The notes: generated by a model not told the origin, from the sequence alone. Shown: positions 51,317 through 63,914, numbered from the stretch's first letter. The stretch is 64,000 bases of DNA from Amblyornis subalaris (GCA_018881555.1 JACAXG010000012.1:7056087-7120086), one strand, 5' to 3'. Translations and numbers: made by a program.

Positions 51317-51374
51317 GCGCATTGCGCGGCTGGGATCAGCCGGGCAGGGAGAACCGACTGCCGACATCATTCCG
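51317..51374. promoter_or_regulatory. small CpG cluster with NRF1-like palindrome
   Basis: Seven CpGs in about 57 bases, in a region otherwise poor in CpG. The cluster starts with GCGCATTGCGC (51317-51327), which is the NRF1 site GCGCATGCGC with one extra T. It then has a short GGCTG...CAGCC hairpin (51328-51341). CpG kept unmethylated in the germline is a common reason for such local survival. No transcript start can be shown. Confidence 0.3.
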
Positions 51375-54300
51375 CAGGGGCAAGTTGTTTTTCTGGCTGA
51401 GAAACAAGACATAATATATAAAATTGCTCTGAGGATAAGAATAGCAAACGTGCTGCATAAATAATGTAAAGCAAGTAGAAAGTCCAGCATTGTTTAGAAT
51501 ATTTTATGAGGAATTTATTGCTGTTAATTGAAGGGGAGAGATTGATCACTGAGGAATCTAGCTCATTACTTAACAAAACCTGGATAAATGGTGTGTCATT
51601 TCTCTGTTCTGCCTTGCATTTTCCTTCTGAAACCTTTCTGTTTATGAAAAAACCCAGCATTTCAAACCAGATACAAAGTGATGCCCCAGGACCCCCCTTC
51701 CATTCCCACATACATACATTATAAAATAAAGACAGGCAGAATATAATGCTCTCTCTCCTTCCTTTTCTTTTCCTGCTCCCCGACATTTTGAAATTCCTGT
51801 TGAACCTCAGCATGTAAACAAGGGCACCAGAAATGGAGGAAGAGAGGAATCCACTATGCTGTCCGCTATATTCCCTCGTGTCGAGGCCTGCCATGGTTGC
51901 ATGCGGCAGGGAATTAGAATGCTGATCGTTCCAAGCACAGTTGCAACACTGCTGTCAGCTCCTTTACCAAGGAGCCCTTCCATCTATCGATCCGGCACTG
52001 GGAGTCACCTCGGTGCAGCTGCGCCCAGGGCCTGATTCTCACCAGCAGGACAGTTTTGATAACAAGGATGCCTACGTGAGGTGGTTTAAAAGGTCTTTAC
52101 TGTTAATTTGTTAGGGAAAGAAGCAGAGGGAGGTGAAAAGCCAGCACATTATGTGAATTTTTTTTCTTTTTTTCTGCTTTTATTTTGGATGTAGTCACCA
52201 GCCTATGACTAGATGCCTGTAATGAGCTGGTTCTAAACAGAAATCCTTCCAGAATTAAAATAAGACAAGACTAACTTGGACATGCACTGGGATGCTGATT
52301 ATATCCAACCCATTGCAGCCGCCCTCTGATGCCTGTGTAATATTAATTTTCCAATTATCTGCACCAGACTAGTGAAATTAAAGGGCACTGGGTAGATATC
52401 AGAGTCTAACCTTGCGTTTTCCATGCTGAAGTTGAGAGGGTTGGTCAGCTGAGAAGTGCTGAATCCAGTCTCAACAGCCATAGAAACAAGTGAGAGGGTT
52501 CCATCACCGAGCAAACCACTCCCAAGCCACTCAAACAACACTGTGATGGCATGGGGAAGGACCAGACTGGATGGATACAGAAGAAGCAGGGCTCTCTAGA
52601 AGCACAGTGATATACTTAGTCTCCCATCCCTACAGCTGAACAGATATCAGCTCTAGACTGTAGTCACACAGGACCACGCATGTCTCTGAGTGAGAATTAC
52701 ATGGACTGATCTTAGAGGAGCAAGGTGATTTTCAAATAAATCTTGATTTCAGTAGCTGTGATTAAAAAACATCTCCAAAGCTCAAATTATCTCAATTTGG
52801 TATTTTATTCCTAATTAAACAATTTGATTTTCATTTATGAGCATGACATTTTTATTTTTGAACCCCCATTTTATTTTGATTTTGTTTACAGAATGTACAG
52901 ATCAGCAAAACTGCTTGAATACAAATTTTCATTCAATCCAAAGCAAACTTTGTTTTCCTCTTCAGTGCAGCAATATATCTAATGTCAGCCTAAAAGTATT
53001 TTCACCCCATCTTTTTCCCCTGAAACTGCTAATACATCAAAGTTTAACTATAGTTTCAGTGGACCCTTCCTTTCTGCACCTCCTAGTCACTGAAGGACAG
53101 CTAATGCTTTGCAGTGTTCAGGTTTCATAAGATCATCAAGACAGACTCTCTTTCTTGATGTCTCCTAGTACCAGGGGCTCCTAGCACTACCCGGGGCACC
53201 ACATAACAAAGAGAATTGTGAATTCTTCTTAAATGGCATGAGATCATTCTTCCTGAGATTTGTGGGTGCTCTGCAATGCAGTTCATTAACAACTGCTTGT
53301 GTAAACATTTGAGAGATGACTGTCTATTTGTGTGGATAATAATACATGAGGCTTAGTTACAAGCAAATTTTTGAGGTTATAGCTTTCTTGTCTTTTTGTT
53401 CTTTATTTTTTGAATTTCTATAAGGCTTTAATGAAAATCAGGCCTGATTAAGTCTGTGAAATTTTTTTTGTCTGTCTTGATTATTACGAAGAAAACTCAA
53501 GAGTTGTAAGGGAGAATAGCCGATTAAGAAGAAATCAAAGTATTTGGGTACTTTTTCCAACTATTCACCTGTCTCATTCTTCAAAATATTCTCACAAACC
53601 CAAGGGAAATCCCTGGGTCTGAGCAGCATGTGGGTGTTATTACAGCCATGCTAACATGCAACAGAAAGAATTACTTTGGACCTGGAATGGTGTCTGAAAC
53701 AGCCAGAGTAGAAGCTGCCCCTCAGAAGCCACAAAATGTCACCTGCTGGATAACTTTAAACTTTGTGTCTGGGATGAGGTAGGAAGCTGGTCTCTGAGGG
53801 CAAGGGGCAACACATTTCCCTTTCTTGTCCTGACTTTCCCTACCTGGATAGGTGTTCCCTGGCATGGATGAGTCCCTGGTAGTGGGGTGACATCTCCTTG
53901 GGTGAGCTGCTTTGTCCCTGCTGGGGAGTGGTCTTCCATGCACCTCAGGATCTTCCGATGGCTTGTTAGTTTTCATGCCTGTCCCTCTCCACTGCCTGTA
54001 CAGAGAGACTCCAAAACCAGCAGCCCTAGAAGTCAGGCGCACCATGAATCTGTCACAGATTTTTTCAGTATGGATGCTGTATTAGGCAGGTACGTTTGTT
54101 TTCAACCTCACGGTTGGCTGTTTAAATACAGCCCCAGCTGTCTCATGGTAGAACTGCTACACTGACATTTTATTGTGTTTTTTAGAAGCAGGTTGAGTCA
54201 AATGGTTACAGATAATTTGAACTTTGGAAACCAAAATCCTTTTTTTTTCCTGTGGACTCAGTGCTAGAGAAAACAGGTGATTCATGATGCGACATTATGC

Positions 54301-54754
54301 TCTTCATTTGAGTGCTGCAAAGATTAGATTAAGCTTCTTGTGTACAGCGTGTGTGTCTGAGCCAAAATATTGCCGTGGAAAATCTGGTCCCTTCTGCTGC
54401 AGTGATGAGCACACAACTCCTCACTGTGGGAGCCCTAATGGTGCTGAGGGTCAGGCCGGGCACCAGTGCTCAGCTATGGGTCAGCATTCATGGCTCTGTA
54501 TTTGCATGTCTTTGTGTATCCCTTGAGTCCATTTATCTTAGGTCTAGCAGGATGGCCCTTCTGTGTCCTAATGCATTTGCAGACAGTGACACAGAGCTGT
54601 GATATTCCCTTCCTCCACCTCGTCTAACTGCTGAAATTGAGAGAATTGTAACAGAGTGATTTCCAGCAGAGAACAGGAATCAAGAGCAAGGGACTGAACC
54701 TTCACATGTATTCATGACCACGCACACTTTTATGGACCCAATAGTACTGTCAAG
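51375..54754. other. non-coding unique sequence with minor features
   Basis: 51860-52060 has another modest group of CpGs and an inverted repeat, CCTGCC (51887-51892) with GGCAGG (51905-51910). 52740-52860 is strongly AT-rich with TAATTA, ATTTGAT and TTTATGAG words, possibly regulatory. The 175-codon minus-strand frame at 51367-51894 has no domain. No gene recognised. Confidence 0.5.
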
Positions 54755-54803
54755 CATTTCATGGGGCTTTCTATCAAGGACACTATATAACAATAAGTTG
54801 TAT
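54755..54803 (+). repeat. possible ancient L2/MIR-type repeat tail
   Basis: 'ggggctttctatcaaggacactatataacaa-taagttgta' resembles the 'gcgctttgagat ... aaggcgctatataa ... taagttatta' end seen at 31768-31831. It is shorter and more decayed, so certainty is low. Confidence 0.35.
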
Positions 54804-56673
54804 TGTACTGTGCTTTCAGTGAATATATGAGGTAATTGGTGTGCAGTTCCCTAGACTAATACTGGAAGACATGCACCTGTAGACAGAGAAAATGAAGTTT
54901 AAAAATCTCTTTGCTGACTGTGTTTCCCCAGCTGGGAGAGCAAAGCACAGCCAGTAACAGCCGTAGATCAGATGTTCTTAATCCTCTTCAAGCCTGGGTC
55001 ACATCCCTCCACTGCCATCCTGTCTTACTAGGATGAAGCTGGGGACTGGTTTAATTAAGCAGAGGAGGGAGGGGTGTATGTTTACACCCACTGCCCCTTT
55101 CTAAGCCCCAGAAAAGGCTTGTCCCCTTTCCACAGTGCTAAGCTGAGATGTAAGCCCCAGGACACAAGGTGTTCAGCACATAGAAGGCCAGGAGAGTGAG
55201 AAGTCCCTGCCACCCTGAATCATGGTCCAGGCTGCTGTGAAGAACTGGCTGCTCCCAGGCAGGATGTGCCCCCGGTAGCTCCCAAGGGCTGTGTAACACG
55301 AGCTGTCATGGCCAGTCATGGAGCACTTGGGGAACAGAAAGAGCGAAGCCTGCAGCTCTCTTCTGAACAGGTTTCCCAGGCCACCATGGGTAAAACAGGA
55401 GATGTGGGCGGCAAGCAGAGAGCCACCCCATATTTTCTCAGCAGTTGTATTCAAACAAGATGTTCATCCTAGGACCCATAAATGCTATCTCTTCCCATTC
55501 AAGGTCTGATGTGTTAATCTGTTGTCCAGCTGGATCGCTTAGGTTAGCTCTTCTGGGCATGGTGTAAGTCCTCCTTGAAACCAGCCCTTAGCGCAGTGCC
55601 TGGCTGGGAATCTCCTGCTGCTAAAGTGCTGGATAGGAGCTACAGCCAGGAGGAACGCTGTGTATTTTCTTTCTTGTTCTCTTTTACTGTGTGAGCCATC
55701 GCAGAGCCATTTCATTGAGATGTTGAGTCCCAAATGTCTGGAATGTGATTAGGCTCTTATATATAGATTTCGGTATTACTATTATTGCTAACATTTACTC
55801 ACTTAACCGTGAACAATGATATTTATGGGGAGCATGTCCATCCATACATAAATATTGCTGGTAATATGCCCAGGGACAACCACTTTCTAGGCAGCAGGAC
55901 TTTAAAAATGTCGACAGTGTATTAAAGCCCACCCATAGTGATGTATCCCAACTTAATTTCCACAGGAGGAGGTCACACTGGCAGTTCTGTCATGCTCACA
56001 GTGGCCAAAGAGCAGCTTACAGTGTTAGTAGCACTGTGCGCTATGGTAAAATTGCACTCAAGGCAATCCACCACCCATTGCTGCCAGGGCTAGTTATGGA
56101 TTCAGACCACCTACCCATGTGTGGGAATGTGAACTTGCACATCACTGGAGACCCTGACGCCTCGTTTCCGCCACACTGTGTGTGCAGGCCTGGCAGAGAG
56201 TGTCATCTTCTGACCAAGTGATAGAGCAGGTGCAAAGCACAAAAGAAAGTGACTTGAAAAAGGAGAAGCGACCTGTGACTCAGAGATTTGTCCCTCATAA
56301 TACAACAATGAAAAAGGCAGCAGCGGGATTTGCAAAGCAACATCCTGAGAAAAATTGAAAAGGTTCTGTGGACATTCCCCATCAGATGTAGCACTTCACA
56401 GCACAGCAAGAAGAAACAGCACTCTGTACATTTTCTGAAGGCAAGACCAGTCTTTGCATGTGGCAAAATAGCGAGCCAGTCTATGACCTGTCTTCCTGGG
56501 TGCTACTGGAAAGCAAAGGCTCCTAACAGGTTAGGTAAAATCGTAAACAGAAGCAAGTTTGTCAGTCTGCCCCTCTGTAAGAAGGTTGTATAGTAACCCA
56601 CTAGCTATATAGCAAATGTGTGGTGATAAGAAAAAGCAGATACAATACCTGGCATCAACCCTTTTTTTTTCAG

Positions 56674-56826
56674 ATGGCTGCAGTACTAAACCTCTCTCCA
56701 TATCCTATTGACTATTGTACTCTTGCATGTTACTGTTTAACCGTGTCTGAAGACAAATGTTTTATATTAATTCTGATTTCCCTTAAATTGTCTTATTTCA
56801 TGCTATTGAGCAAATTAATCCACTGA
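56674..56826 (+). other. open frame after a strong splice acceptor
   Basis: A run of about ten T then CAG ends at 56673. It is followed directly by an ATG with 50 open codons (starting MAAVLNLSPYPIDYC) to a TGA at 56824-56826. The acceptor is the best-looking pyrimidine tract in the window, but no partner exon, domain or nearby AATAAA was seen. Could be a terminal exon; chance is more likely. Confidence 0.12.
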
Positions 56827-57371
56827 ATCAAGGGTAATTCTTTCTGTTGGGTAGCTCATCTTGCTCATTATTCATTTCTGAAGGAGTGAAAATCCTTTAT
56901 GTAACTTTATGCTTCTCTTGCTTGCAGTACTCTGTAAATATAAGGAGTTGTTTTTCCTCGAACATTTGCAATTGAGTTGGGAGCTGGCTGGAAATTGGCA
57001 ACGAAGCAAAGGAACAGAAAGATTAGTTTAACCCAAATCCAGAAGGAATCTAAAGTCCATTTTGCAGGGAAGTTTGCTCTAGCATTGCTTTGGGCCTGGG
57101 GAAGCCAGCACGTACACTCCCAGTGTATGTCCAGGAGCTGCACTCTGTCTGCCTCGAACTTTGTGAACCTTTTCTCAACAGAATATAGTTGCTGGGCAGA
57201 ATGTTCTGAGCAGAGCTGCAATATTCAGTAAGGACTATCTGGTTCCCTGGGAATCTGGAAGCCCAACTACAGCAAAATTGAATCTTTTTTAACCTTGATA
57301 TTTTGGGAAAGAATAACCTGGAACACCTGCAGATTGCAAAACATTGCAAAATATTCACATGGGTTATCATT

Positions 57372-57452
57372 AGGTATTACAATATCTAATATAGTATGTA
57401 CTATCTTGTACCTATACTGTTTATATACATGCTATTTTTATATAGTATACCT
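57372..57452. repeat. AT-rich stretch with short inverted repeats
   Basis: About 80 bases, largely TA-rich, bounded by GGTAT at the left and ATACC at the right, with TAGTA...TACTA inside. Looks like simple AT-rich DNA. No terminal repeats long enough for a MITE. Confidence 0.4.
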
Positions 57453-60400
57453 TTTGAGGTCCCAGTGTAAGTCACATTCCCAGTGTATTCTCTCTCTTTT
57501 CTCAGTGCCCATGTCCAAGAAGCAGACCTAGCACAGCCTGAGGTGTTGAGGTTGCAGAGTGGATGTGGCCCTGCAGAAGGAATGGATTACAGGCAGAGAG
57601 GCCAGAAGCTTGGCTAGTCCTTATCCCACATGCCTCCTAATGCACAGTAGATGATGGCACAGGGAAGAAGGGATTTTGTGCCCTTATACAACTGATTTGA
57701 AGGGTCTCACAGTCTGTGGGTTGCCTGTGGATGCTACAGTCATGCACACACATCTATGCATGTCACTTCTGAAGATAGTGGCTTTGTCTGATGTGGAGGC
57801 TCTTGGTCTGGTGGTTGATAAAATGTCCCCTCCTGAGAGGAGAGTGAGTGACAGAGGGAATTAAGCTCCATCGCTTCTCCTGGAGGTAGAAAAATCTTTG
57901 AAGAGCTAATTTCTTATCTATTTATTTGTTTTAGCAAGACAGGGCTGTGTTTTCATCCTTGTAGACTGATCTTGCTCATTCAAAATTGTTCATTCAACAA
58001 GACAGTAAATATCTCTTTGAGCTATAGTTCTCTCCCCCTTTTACTTGGCAGGAGATACCTGTAAAAGAAGAAGATAAATAATGTGTCAAACATGGTCTGC
58101 AGAGGATTCAGCTGAGCAATTTCTGGCTTCCCCTGTCTGTCCTCCAGCTGTTGTGCCCCTCATAACTTCAATTGCTGTGCACAGGCTTGGCCTGGCTGCA
58201 GTTTCATTCAGTTGGATCTGTGCTTCCAAATATTTTTCTGATGTAACAATCTGGCTGGGCCAGGACTTCAAACCTCTCCCTATGTGGACTGGGAAAAATA
58301 TATAGTAACTATTTCTGCACTCTGCTATGAACAAACATTTAATACTTGTAAGTAAAAGATTTCAGTCAGGGCACTGGGTCAGCAAACTGCTTCTGTGGGA
58401 ACCAGAGTCCCGTGTGTCAGGTTCATGAGTACCTCATCTCATACTTCCATGTCTTGAGTTCCCCAGGAAGGGAGACCATTTTTTCTAACAGCATTTATCA
58501 AATTTTTATGTCACAACTGCCAGAGATCCTCCATTAATTTGCCCAGAAAATTCCTTTATTAAAGAAAATTACATTCAAACAAAGCTGAAAGGTGTCTGCT
58601 TGCAAAAGAAATTTCCTGTTATTTGTCAAAAGGAAGTATATGATCAAGTCCCATCTGTCTTCATTCTAAAATTGTGATGCCCCACACCAAACCTGTTGTT
58701 CTCTAGCTTGCCCTGGGCTGAGATCGTGCTTGTAACAGCAGCAGAGCCACATCCCCACAGCAGGATCAGCATGGAAAGTGGTGGCAGACACCATGAGACT
58801 TGGAAAATAGCCATGGTGCCAAAGGGATAGAGTAGAAGGGAGTGGGAGATATTTATACCACAAATACCCAAGAGGTATTTTAGAATGCAAATACTCAGGG
58901 GTTGATGTTTTTGCCAAAAACCTGAAACTTTCCTGAAAAACATGAAGGGGAAAATTCTTAAAAGCTTCTACAGGAAAAAGATTCATTTCAGTCATCTCTA
59001 ATCACTGTATTAAATGATTAATATGTTCTGTTAACCTAATTACTGTTTAGAAAATGGATTGCACATTGCTTTGCTATGTGCACCTCAAACATAAAATATT
59101 AAAAATCGTCTTCATTTTCTGAACCCCCAGGGATATTCTAGTAATAGGCATCTGGGTGTGTTATAGAAAATATGAGACTTAACTGAACCTTTGAGTAAGT
59201 CTGGTGATCTAGGATTTTCCAATACTCTTTACTCATTGGTGTTAACCAATAGTATCTAGTGACTCCTTTCCTGTCATTTAACACAAGAAAATTGCTCTCC
59301 ATAGATCCAGCAACTAAAGATTTTAGGTCAGTTTTTAAGAATGACACAAGAGATGTTTCTCCATAAACTCCACAAAAACAATAAATAATGCTTGGTGAGT
59401 AAATTTGCAGGTCTCCAGTTAACATCCTCCTCTCAGCAATTCAGTGAATTTCATTGATGAAAATATTCTACTCTTGGTATAAGCAGGTAACACCATTCAT
59501 ATTCACTGAAGACCATACATGCAGGGAAAGCAAAATATCAGAACCAACATTAGCAAGGAGTAGAGAGGTTGCCAGAAATTTAGAAATGTCCATTTCAATG
59601 GGGAAGCTAAGCAGGACAGTTACAGAAAATTGTGTCACGAGTGGCAACCAAATATGTAAAAGGAAGACAAGACAGCTTTTTGATTTGATTGTTTGAGGGT
59701 TTTTTAAGATTTAAAATAAAATCTGTTTCTCTCTAGCTGACAGTTGTGAGGGAGGAAGATTTTTTTTTTAAATTCATGTTATTAAATTAAAAACTTAATT
59801 TTTGGAGAAGCATTTAATATGAAACCACTTGCACTTGGAGAATTTTTAATTTCTTAAGAACAAAACACAGTCCTTTCCACAACTGGGTTATAGATTGATT
59901 ACAGTACATCAAAGAAATCAAATAGATTGATTCATAGCTGTTTGCATTCTTGTGCTTACAAATCACATACTGCATGTGCATTTGCTGTTAGTATGATTTA
60001 TAATAATATGCTGATAGTATTAACTGCATGCAAAAGCTTTGCAAGCCAGGGACTTGACTGAAACAGTTTAGAGAATAGTCAGGGACTGATTAAAGAATGG
60101 ATGCAATACACTGGGATGTGCTGTGACTGACAGGGCAGTTTTCCATGTGCTTCCCTCAAACGGTAATTTCTGAGATTTCGTTTTTAAGGAGATTCTTCAA
60201 TCTTATGATTTGCTTGCACTGCTCTGGAGGCAAGCTCATTGCTTTTGGGAAATTATTGCTTCGGAGTTGTGATTTAGAAAGCTGGAGATGTAAGAGCAGA
60301 GAAGCAGGCAAGGTTGAAAGCTTGGAGGCAAATGCAAAAGAAGTTACAACTGAGGTGGAAGAATGTGGCACTGCTGGTAAACTTTGCAGATTAAATAAGC

Positions 60401-61261
60401 TTCTCTGGCATGATAAGTGATGTTAATAAGGACAGAGCATTCCTGCGGCAAGATCTGGACTGCTTGGTAGGCTGGATTTTTTTAGAAAGCTGGTGTGTGC
60501 TTACAGCCTCTGGGAAGGTCACATACACACAAACCAAGAATCCAGGTTATATTTTCAGTTTCAGACTGAGAACTAGAAGGCAGAAATTCTGGAAGTGGTG
60601 TAGGGGCTATCTTGGATGAACAAATGAATGTGAATTCCCAGTGTGAAGCTGGTGCTACAGGGGCTGATGCAATCCTTGGGCAAGTAAACAAAGGGATTTA
60701 GTAGGGCTAGCGAATGCTAATGCTCGTGCTCAGATATCCAGAAAGTATGCAGAAAACTGGAAAAGCACTACAAAAACAACTGGAAGAAATTCTGCCTTTC
60801 AATAAGAGACTTAAAATCTCTTACAACTGTTTTCTAACTTATCCAATGGAAGGTTAAGAAGTAATTTGACTAAGATGTTCAAACATCAGTATCATGAGAA
60901 CATTTCTGATGCTGATCTTCCATGTGAGAAAGAAACTGAAGCAGAGAGGAAGACATAAAAAGTACGAGGAAAAATAGATTACCTTATACCAGTTGCTCTA
61001 CAGGAGCTGTTTGTCCCCTCTGTGCAAGTGTGTGTTTACACCTCTTACCCTGGGAGACAGGCTCCCCTAATATATAATCTCACCAGTATTTTACTTTGCT
61101 GTAGGTAAGAACATGAATAGGGGTGATTACCTCAGGGAAGCTGACCCACAGTAATTTTTTCTCTTGAGGTGAACTGTTCAAATGTTAAAGTCCATAGAGA
61201 AGTCCAAGGGCTGTCAGCTGAGACAAGCTACATTTGGATGAAAGATACAATGCATTCATTT

Positions 61262-61492
61262 TTAACAGGGAGGGTTAAATGTTTAGGTCAGGCTATCTAG
61301 GGATGTAGAGGGTTCTCCATTAGCTGCAGTCTTTTAATCAAGACTAGGTGCCTTTGTAAAAGACATACTAATTGTTCAAAGAAAAGTTAAAGGTTCAACA
61401 TGGAAATTCCTGGATGAAATTCTGTGGCCTGTTAGGCTAAATGGTCATAATGAACCTTTCCTAGCCTTTCACTCTATTAATCTGTGAAGAAA
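61262..61492 (+). mobile_element. ancestral-type CR1 LINE 3' end, highly diverged
   Basis: The 3' region of an old CR1 type best preserved in turtles and crocodilians is recognisable in order: gttctccatt, gcagtcttttaatcaagact, ggtgcctttgtaaaagac, ttgttcaaagaaaagtta, ggatgaaattctgtggcctg, ttaggctaaatggtcataat and a tail like ctattaatctgtgaag. About 230 bases remain with many small gaps, so the insertion predates modern bird CR1 activity. Plus strand, no coding capacity. Confidence 0.7.
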
Positions 61493-62365
61493 ATGAGCAG
61501 CGAGTTGACAGGTAACCAGGTGCTGTGCAGTTCAGATTGAGGATAGCAAGGACACGGTTATTAAATTTGCTGGAAAACGCAAAAGGAAGTTGCAAAGAAA
61601 TCTGCCAGAAAAATGGGCAGAGAGCTGGGCTTGGCTGCAGTAACTCAGGGCTCAATGGAAGCACTCGTGGAATGATCTGGGACATTCCAAGAGAACAGCG
61701 AGGTATACTGGTGCAAATGGCAGAGGTTGTGCAATGGAGTGACAGGCAGCTCTTGAAAATAAGTCCACACTGGAGGAAATGTCACTGCTGATTTAGGGGG
61801 TCAGGGTGGGAGATTATTTGCCAGTTCTGACAGAGGAGGGAGGAGAGAGTAATTTGGGCAGAAAGGTGAGACAGCCTTGGGCGAGAAGGTGCAGAGACAC
61901 AAAGTCTGGACACTGTGGAAGAGAAGTGAGACAGACAGTAGAGAAGGGTTTGAAGGATACTTGCTTTGGAGACTACAGAAGTCAGCAGAGCATGAGCCTT
62001 CATTCGTATAGCACATGCTTGACTTTAATCACAGGATTACCTGATGGCATTGCATCCATGGTACTGAGGAAAAAACTAGGTCCCTTACATGATATAAAAG
62101 CAGTGCATTCCATTTTAACCACTCCATGACCAAAAATAAATTGTACAGTCATCCTATTGCAGACTACCAGATGGATGGCTGAATAGTTAGAACTCAGCAA
62201 GTTAGGTAATTTTGCACTGAATATAAATGAGACTTATAAGATAAATGACATTTAGTGACATTAATTAACTGATTAAATTAAACCTGATATTTTAATCAGA
62301 ATTTGTTTATGCAAAGCTCAGGATAAAAAAGAAATGGAGTTTAACCTAGTTACTTTTAAAATTCC
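61493..62365. other. non-coding unique sequence, no gene seen
   Basis: Unique sequence. A pair of opposed open frames at 61525-61791 (plus) and 61782-62129 shows no domain. From about 62200 onward the sequence becomes very AT-rich up to the paired motif. Confidence 0.5.
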
Positions 62366-62380
62366 AGTTACCATAACAAC
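62366..62380 (+). promoter_or_regulatory. X-box-like (RFX) motif, copy 1
   Basis: AGTTACCATAACAAC fits the RFX X-box layout GTTRCC-N2-RGYAAC with one mismatch (A for G in the right half). An identical 15-mer occurs at 62435-62449. RFX proteins bind such imperfect palindromes in many ciliary and neural enhancers. Binding here is an inference. Confidence 0.35.
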
Positions 62381-62434
62381 TTCTTCTGATATCAATTAAA
62401 GGTTGTCTTTTCTTTACATTATTTTTAGAATTTG

Positions 62435-62449
62435 AGTTACCATAACAAC
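62435..62449 (+). promoter_or_regulatory. X-box-like (RFX) motif, copy 2
   Basis: A second exact copy of AGTTACCATAACAAC, 69 bases after the first and in the same orientation. The flanks on both sides differ, so this is not a plain tandem duplication. Confidence 0.35.
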
Positions 62450-63914
62450 AGAACGCTGCTTCATTTGCAAAGAGTTAAAATACGTTGTTGTTCTTTGAGA
62501 AGCAATCAAAATACAAGTGGGATGCCAGGAATTAATACCCCAGAATGGTTGCACAAACAGCATTTTTCAAACACCTCATTTGTGGCACGAGAGACTGATG
62601 GATCTTCTTCAGTGTGACAGGCTCAAGATGTTCCTTGGTTGCTCAAATCAGAAAGAGATTATTTATCAATTGGAAAAGAGTGAGGCTGTCAGGCACCGGA
62701 GGTATTATGAGCTGTCAGATCTGCAAGGAAAAACGATGCAATAGCAAATATATTCACCTGGCCCTCAAGTGTTTCCAGAGGGCAGGCAGGAGAGTGCCTC
62801 TCAGAGCTGAGGCAGTGACCCCCTGCCTTCTCCCCAGAGATCCCTGGTGGGAAGAGAAAAATGCTGACAGATCATTTCAAGGACTTTGGACTGTGCCAGG
62901 CCCTCTTGGAGATCATCCTTCTATTCCACCTCTGGCTATTCTTCTCCTGGGAGGGGTTTTCCCTTGTGCAAGGGCAACACCTGTTGATAGAGAGCAGCCT
63001 TGGTATGAACTGCCTACAGAGAGGACTGGGTGAAGTTATTGTCTCAGCCCGGTCCCACAAGAACCTCCATGAGACAAAAGCGTGGGTAAGATTACAAGTC
63101 ACAGCAACCAAGATGCAGAAAGGGCACCACAAACATGCACACACACGTTTGTGTATGTTTACCACAAAATTAGCTAAGGGCTTACACTTGCATCCCAAGC
63201 CTTATTTTAACATAACTACTGCTCTAACTTAGCTGCGAAAGGGAGGTAACTAACAGCTACAGACCTCTACAGGGTCTGTACAGATGGAGCTCTTCTCTTC
63301 TTGCTGAGCCGGATCTTAGAGATCCCATTTACTCATGTGTGGAGAAAGGGAAGGCCTTTAGATGCTTCAAAGCCCTTGAACCTACAAACAAAATGCCTTG
63401 AAGCAAAACAGCAGCCCACGAAGTGATGGAGTAAGGTGATTCTCACAGCCAGGATCCCACNTGCAGTCCAGACCTAGGATAGAAAAGATAAGTAAGGTGG
63501 GCATCTGCTTCTGTGCTTGCTGCTCTGCTGGGCATTGATATTCATGAGAGGACACTGCAACACGAATGCTGTCCCTCTTATTCAGCTGTGGTTTCCAGTG
63601 GATCTGTGGGATGAGAGATACTCTAGGCTATTATCAAACTGGAGAAGAAAGCGGGGTGTCTGAAAGAACAAGCTACTTCCCCCCCACTTGCACACTTCCC
63701 CCACACACTTGCACGTGGACTGCAGAGGAAAAGGAGACGTACTGGATTTCTATTGTTGCCTTTTGGTGACAGGACGAAAAAACAGCTATAGCCATCTTGC
63801 ATTGTTCTGCAATGACCTTTTTTCCAGGCAAAGAATGCATATGAGAGTCTGAAAGTAGGAGAGGCAACCCTGCATTCCTGGTTTGATTGTGGGCTCCTAA
63901 CTTAATGAGTTTTT
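62450..63914. other. non-coding unique sequence, no gene seen
   Basis: Overlapping open frames at 62614-63033 (139 codons), 62861-63232 and antisense 62872-63198 show no domain. An N lies at 63461. A C-rich imperfect duplication (cttccccc-cacttgcac) lies at 63675-63714. Confidence 0.5.

Larger units (their letters stand above)
54804..61261. other. non-coding unique sequence with minor features
   Basis: About 6.5 kb with no recognised gene. Notable points are a T-rich tract with an acceptor before an open frame at 56674, an AT-rich stretch with small hairpins at 57372-57452, and an AT-rich possible regulatory stretch at 59880-60030 with two copies of tagattgatt. Open frames up to 109 codons (58644-58995 minus) overlap one another and lack domains. 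Confidence 0.5.

Noticed and set aside
51367..51894. 175-codon minus-strand open frame
   Set aside because: No recognisable domain; low-complexity composition and an overlapping plus-strand frame make chance the simplest reading.
57372..57452. AT-rich hairpins as a MITE
   Set aside because: Terminal inverted repeats are only about five bases, with no clear target duplication.
62614..63232. Overlapping plus-strand frames that could suggest a gene or an LTR
   Set aside because: The wording around 62870-62930 vaguely recalls avian LTR DNA, but no TG...CA ends, target duplication or family-specific words were found.
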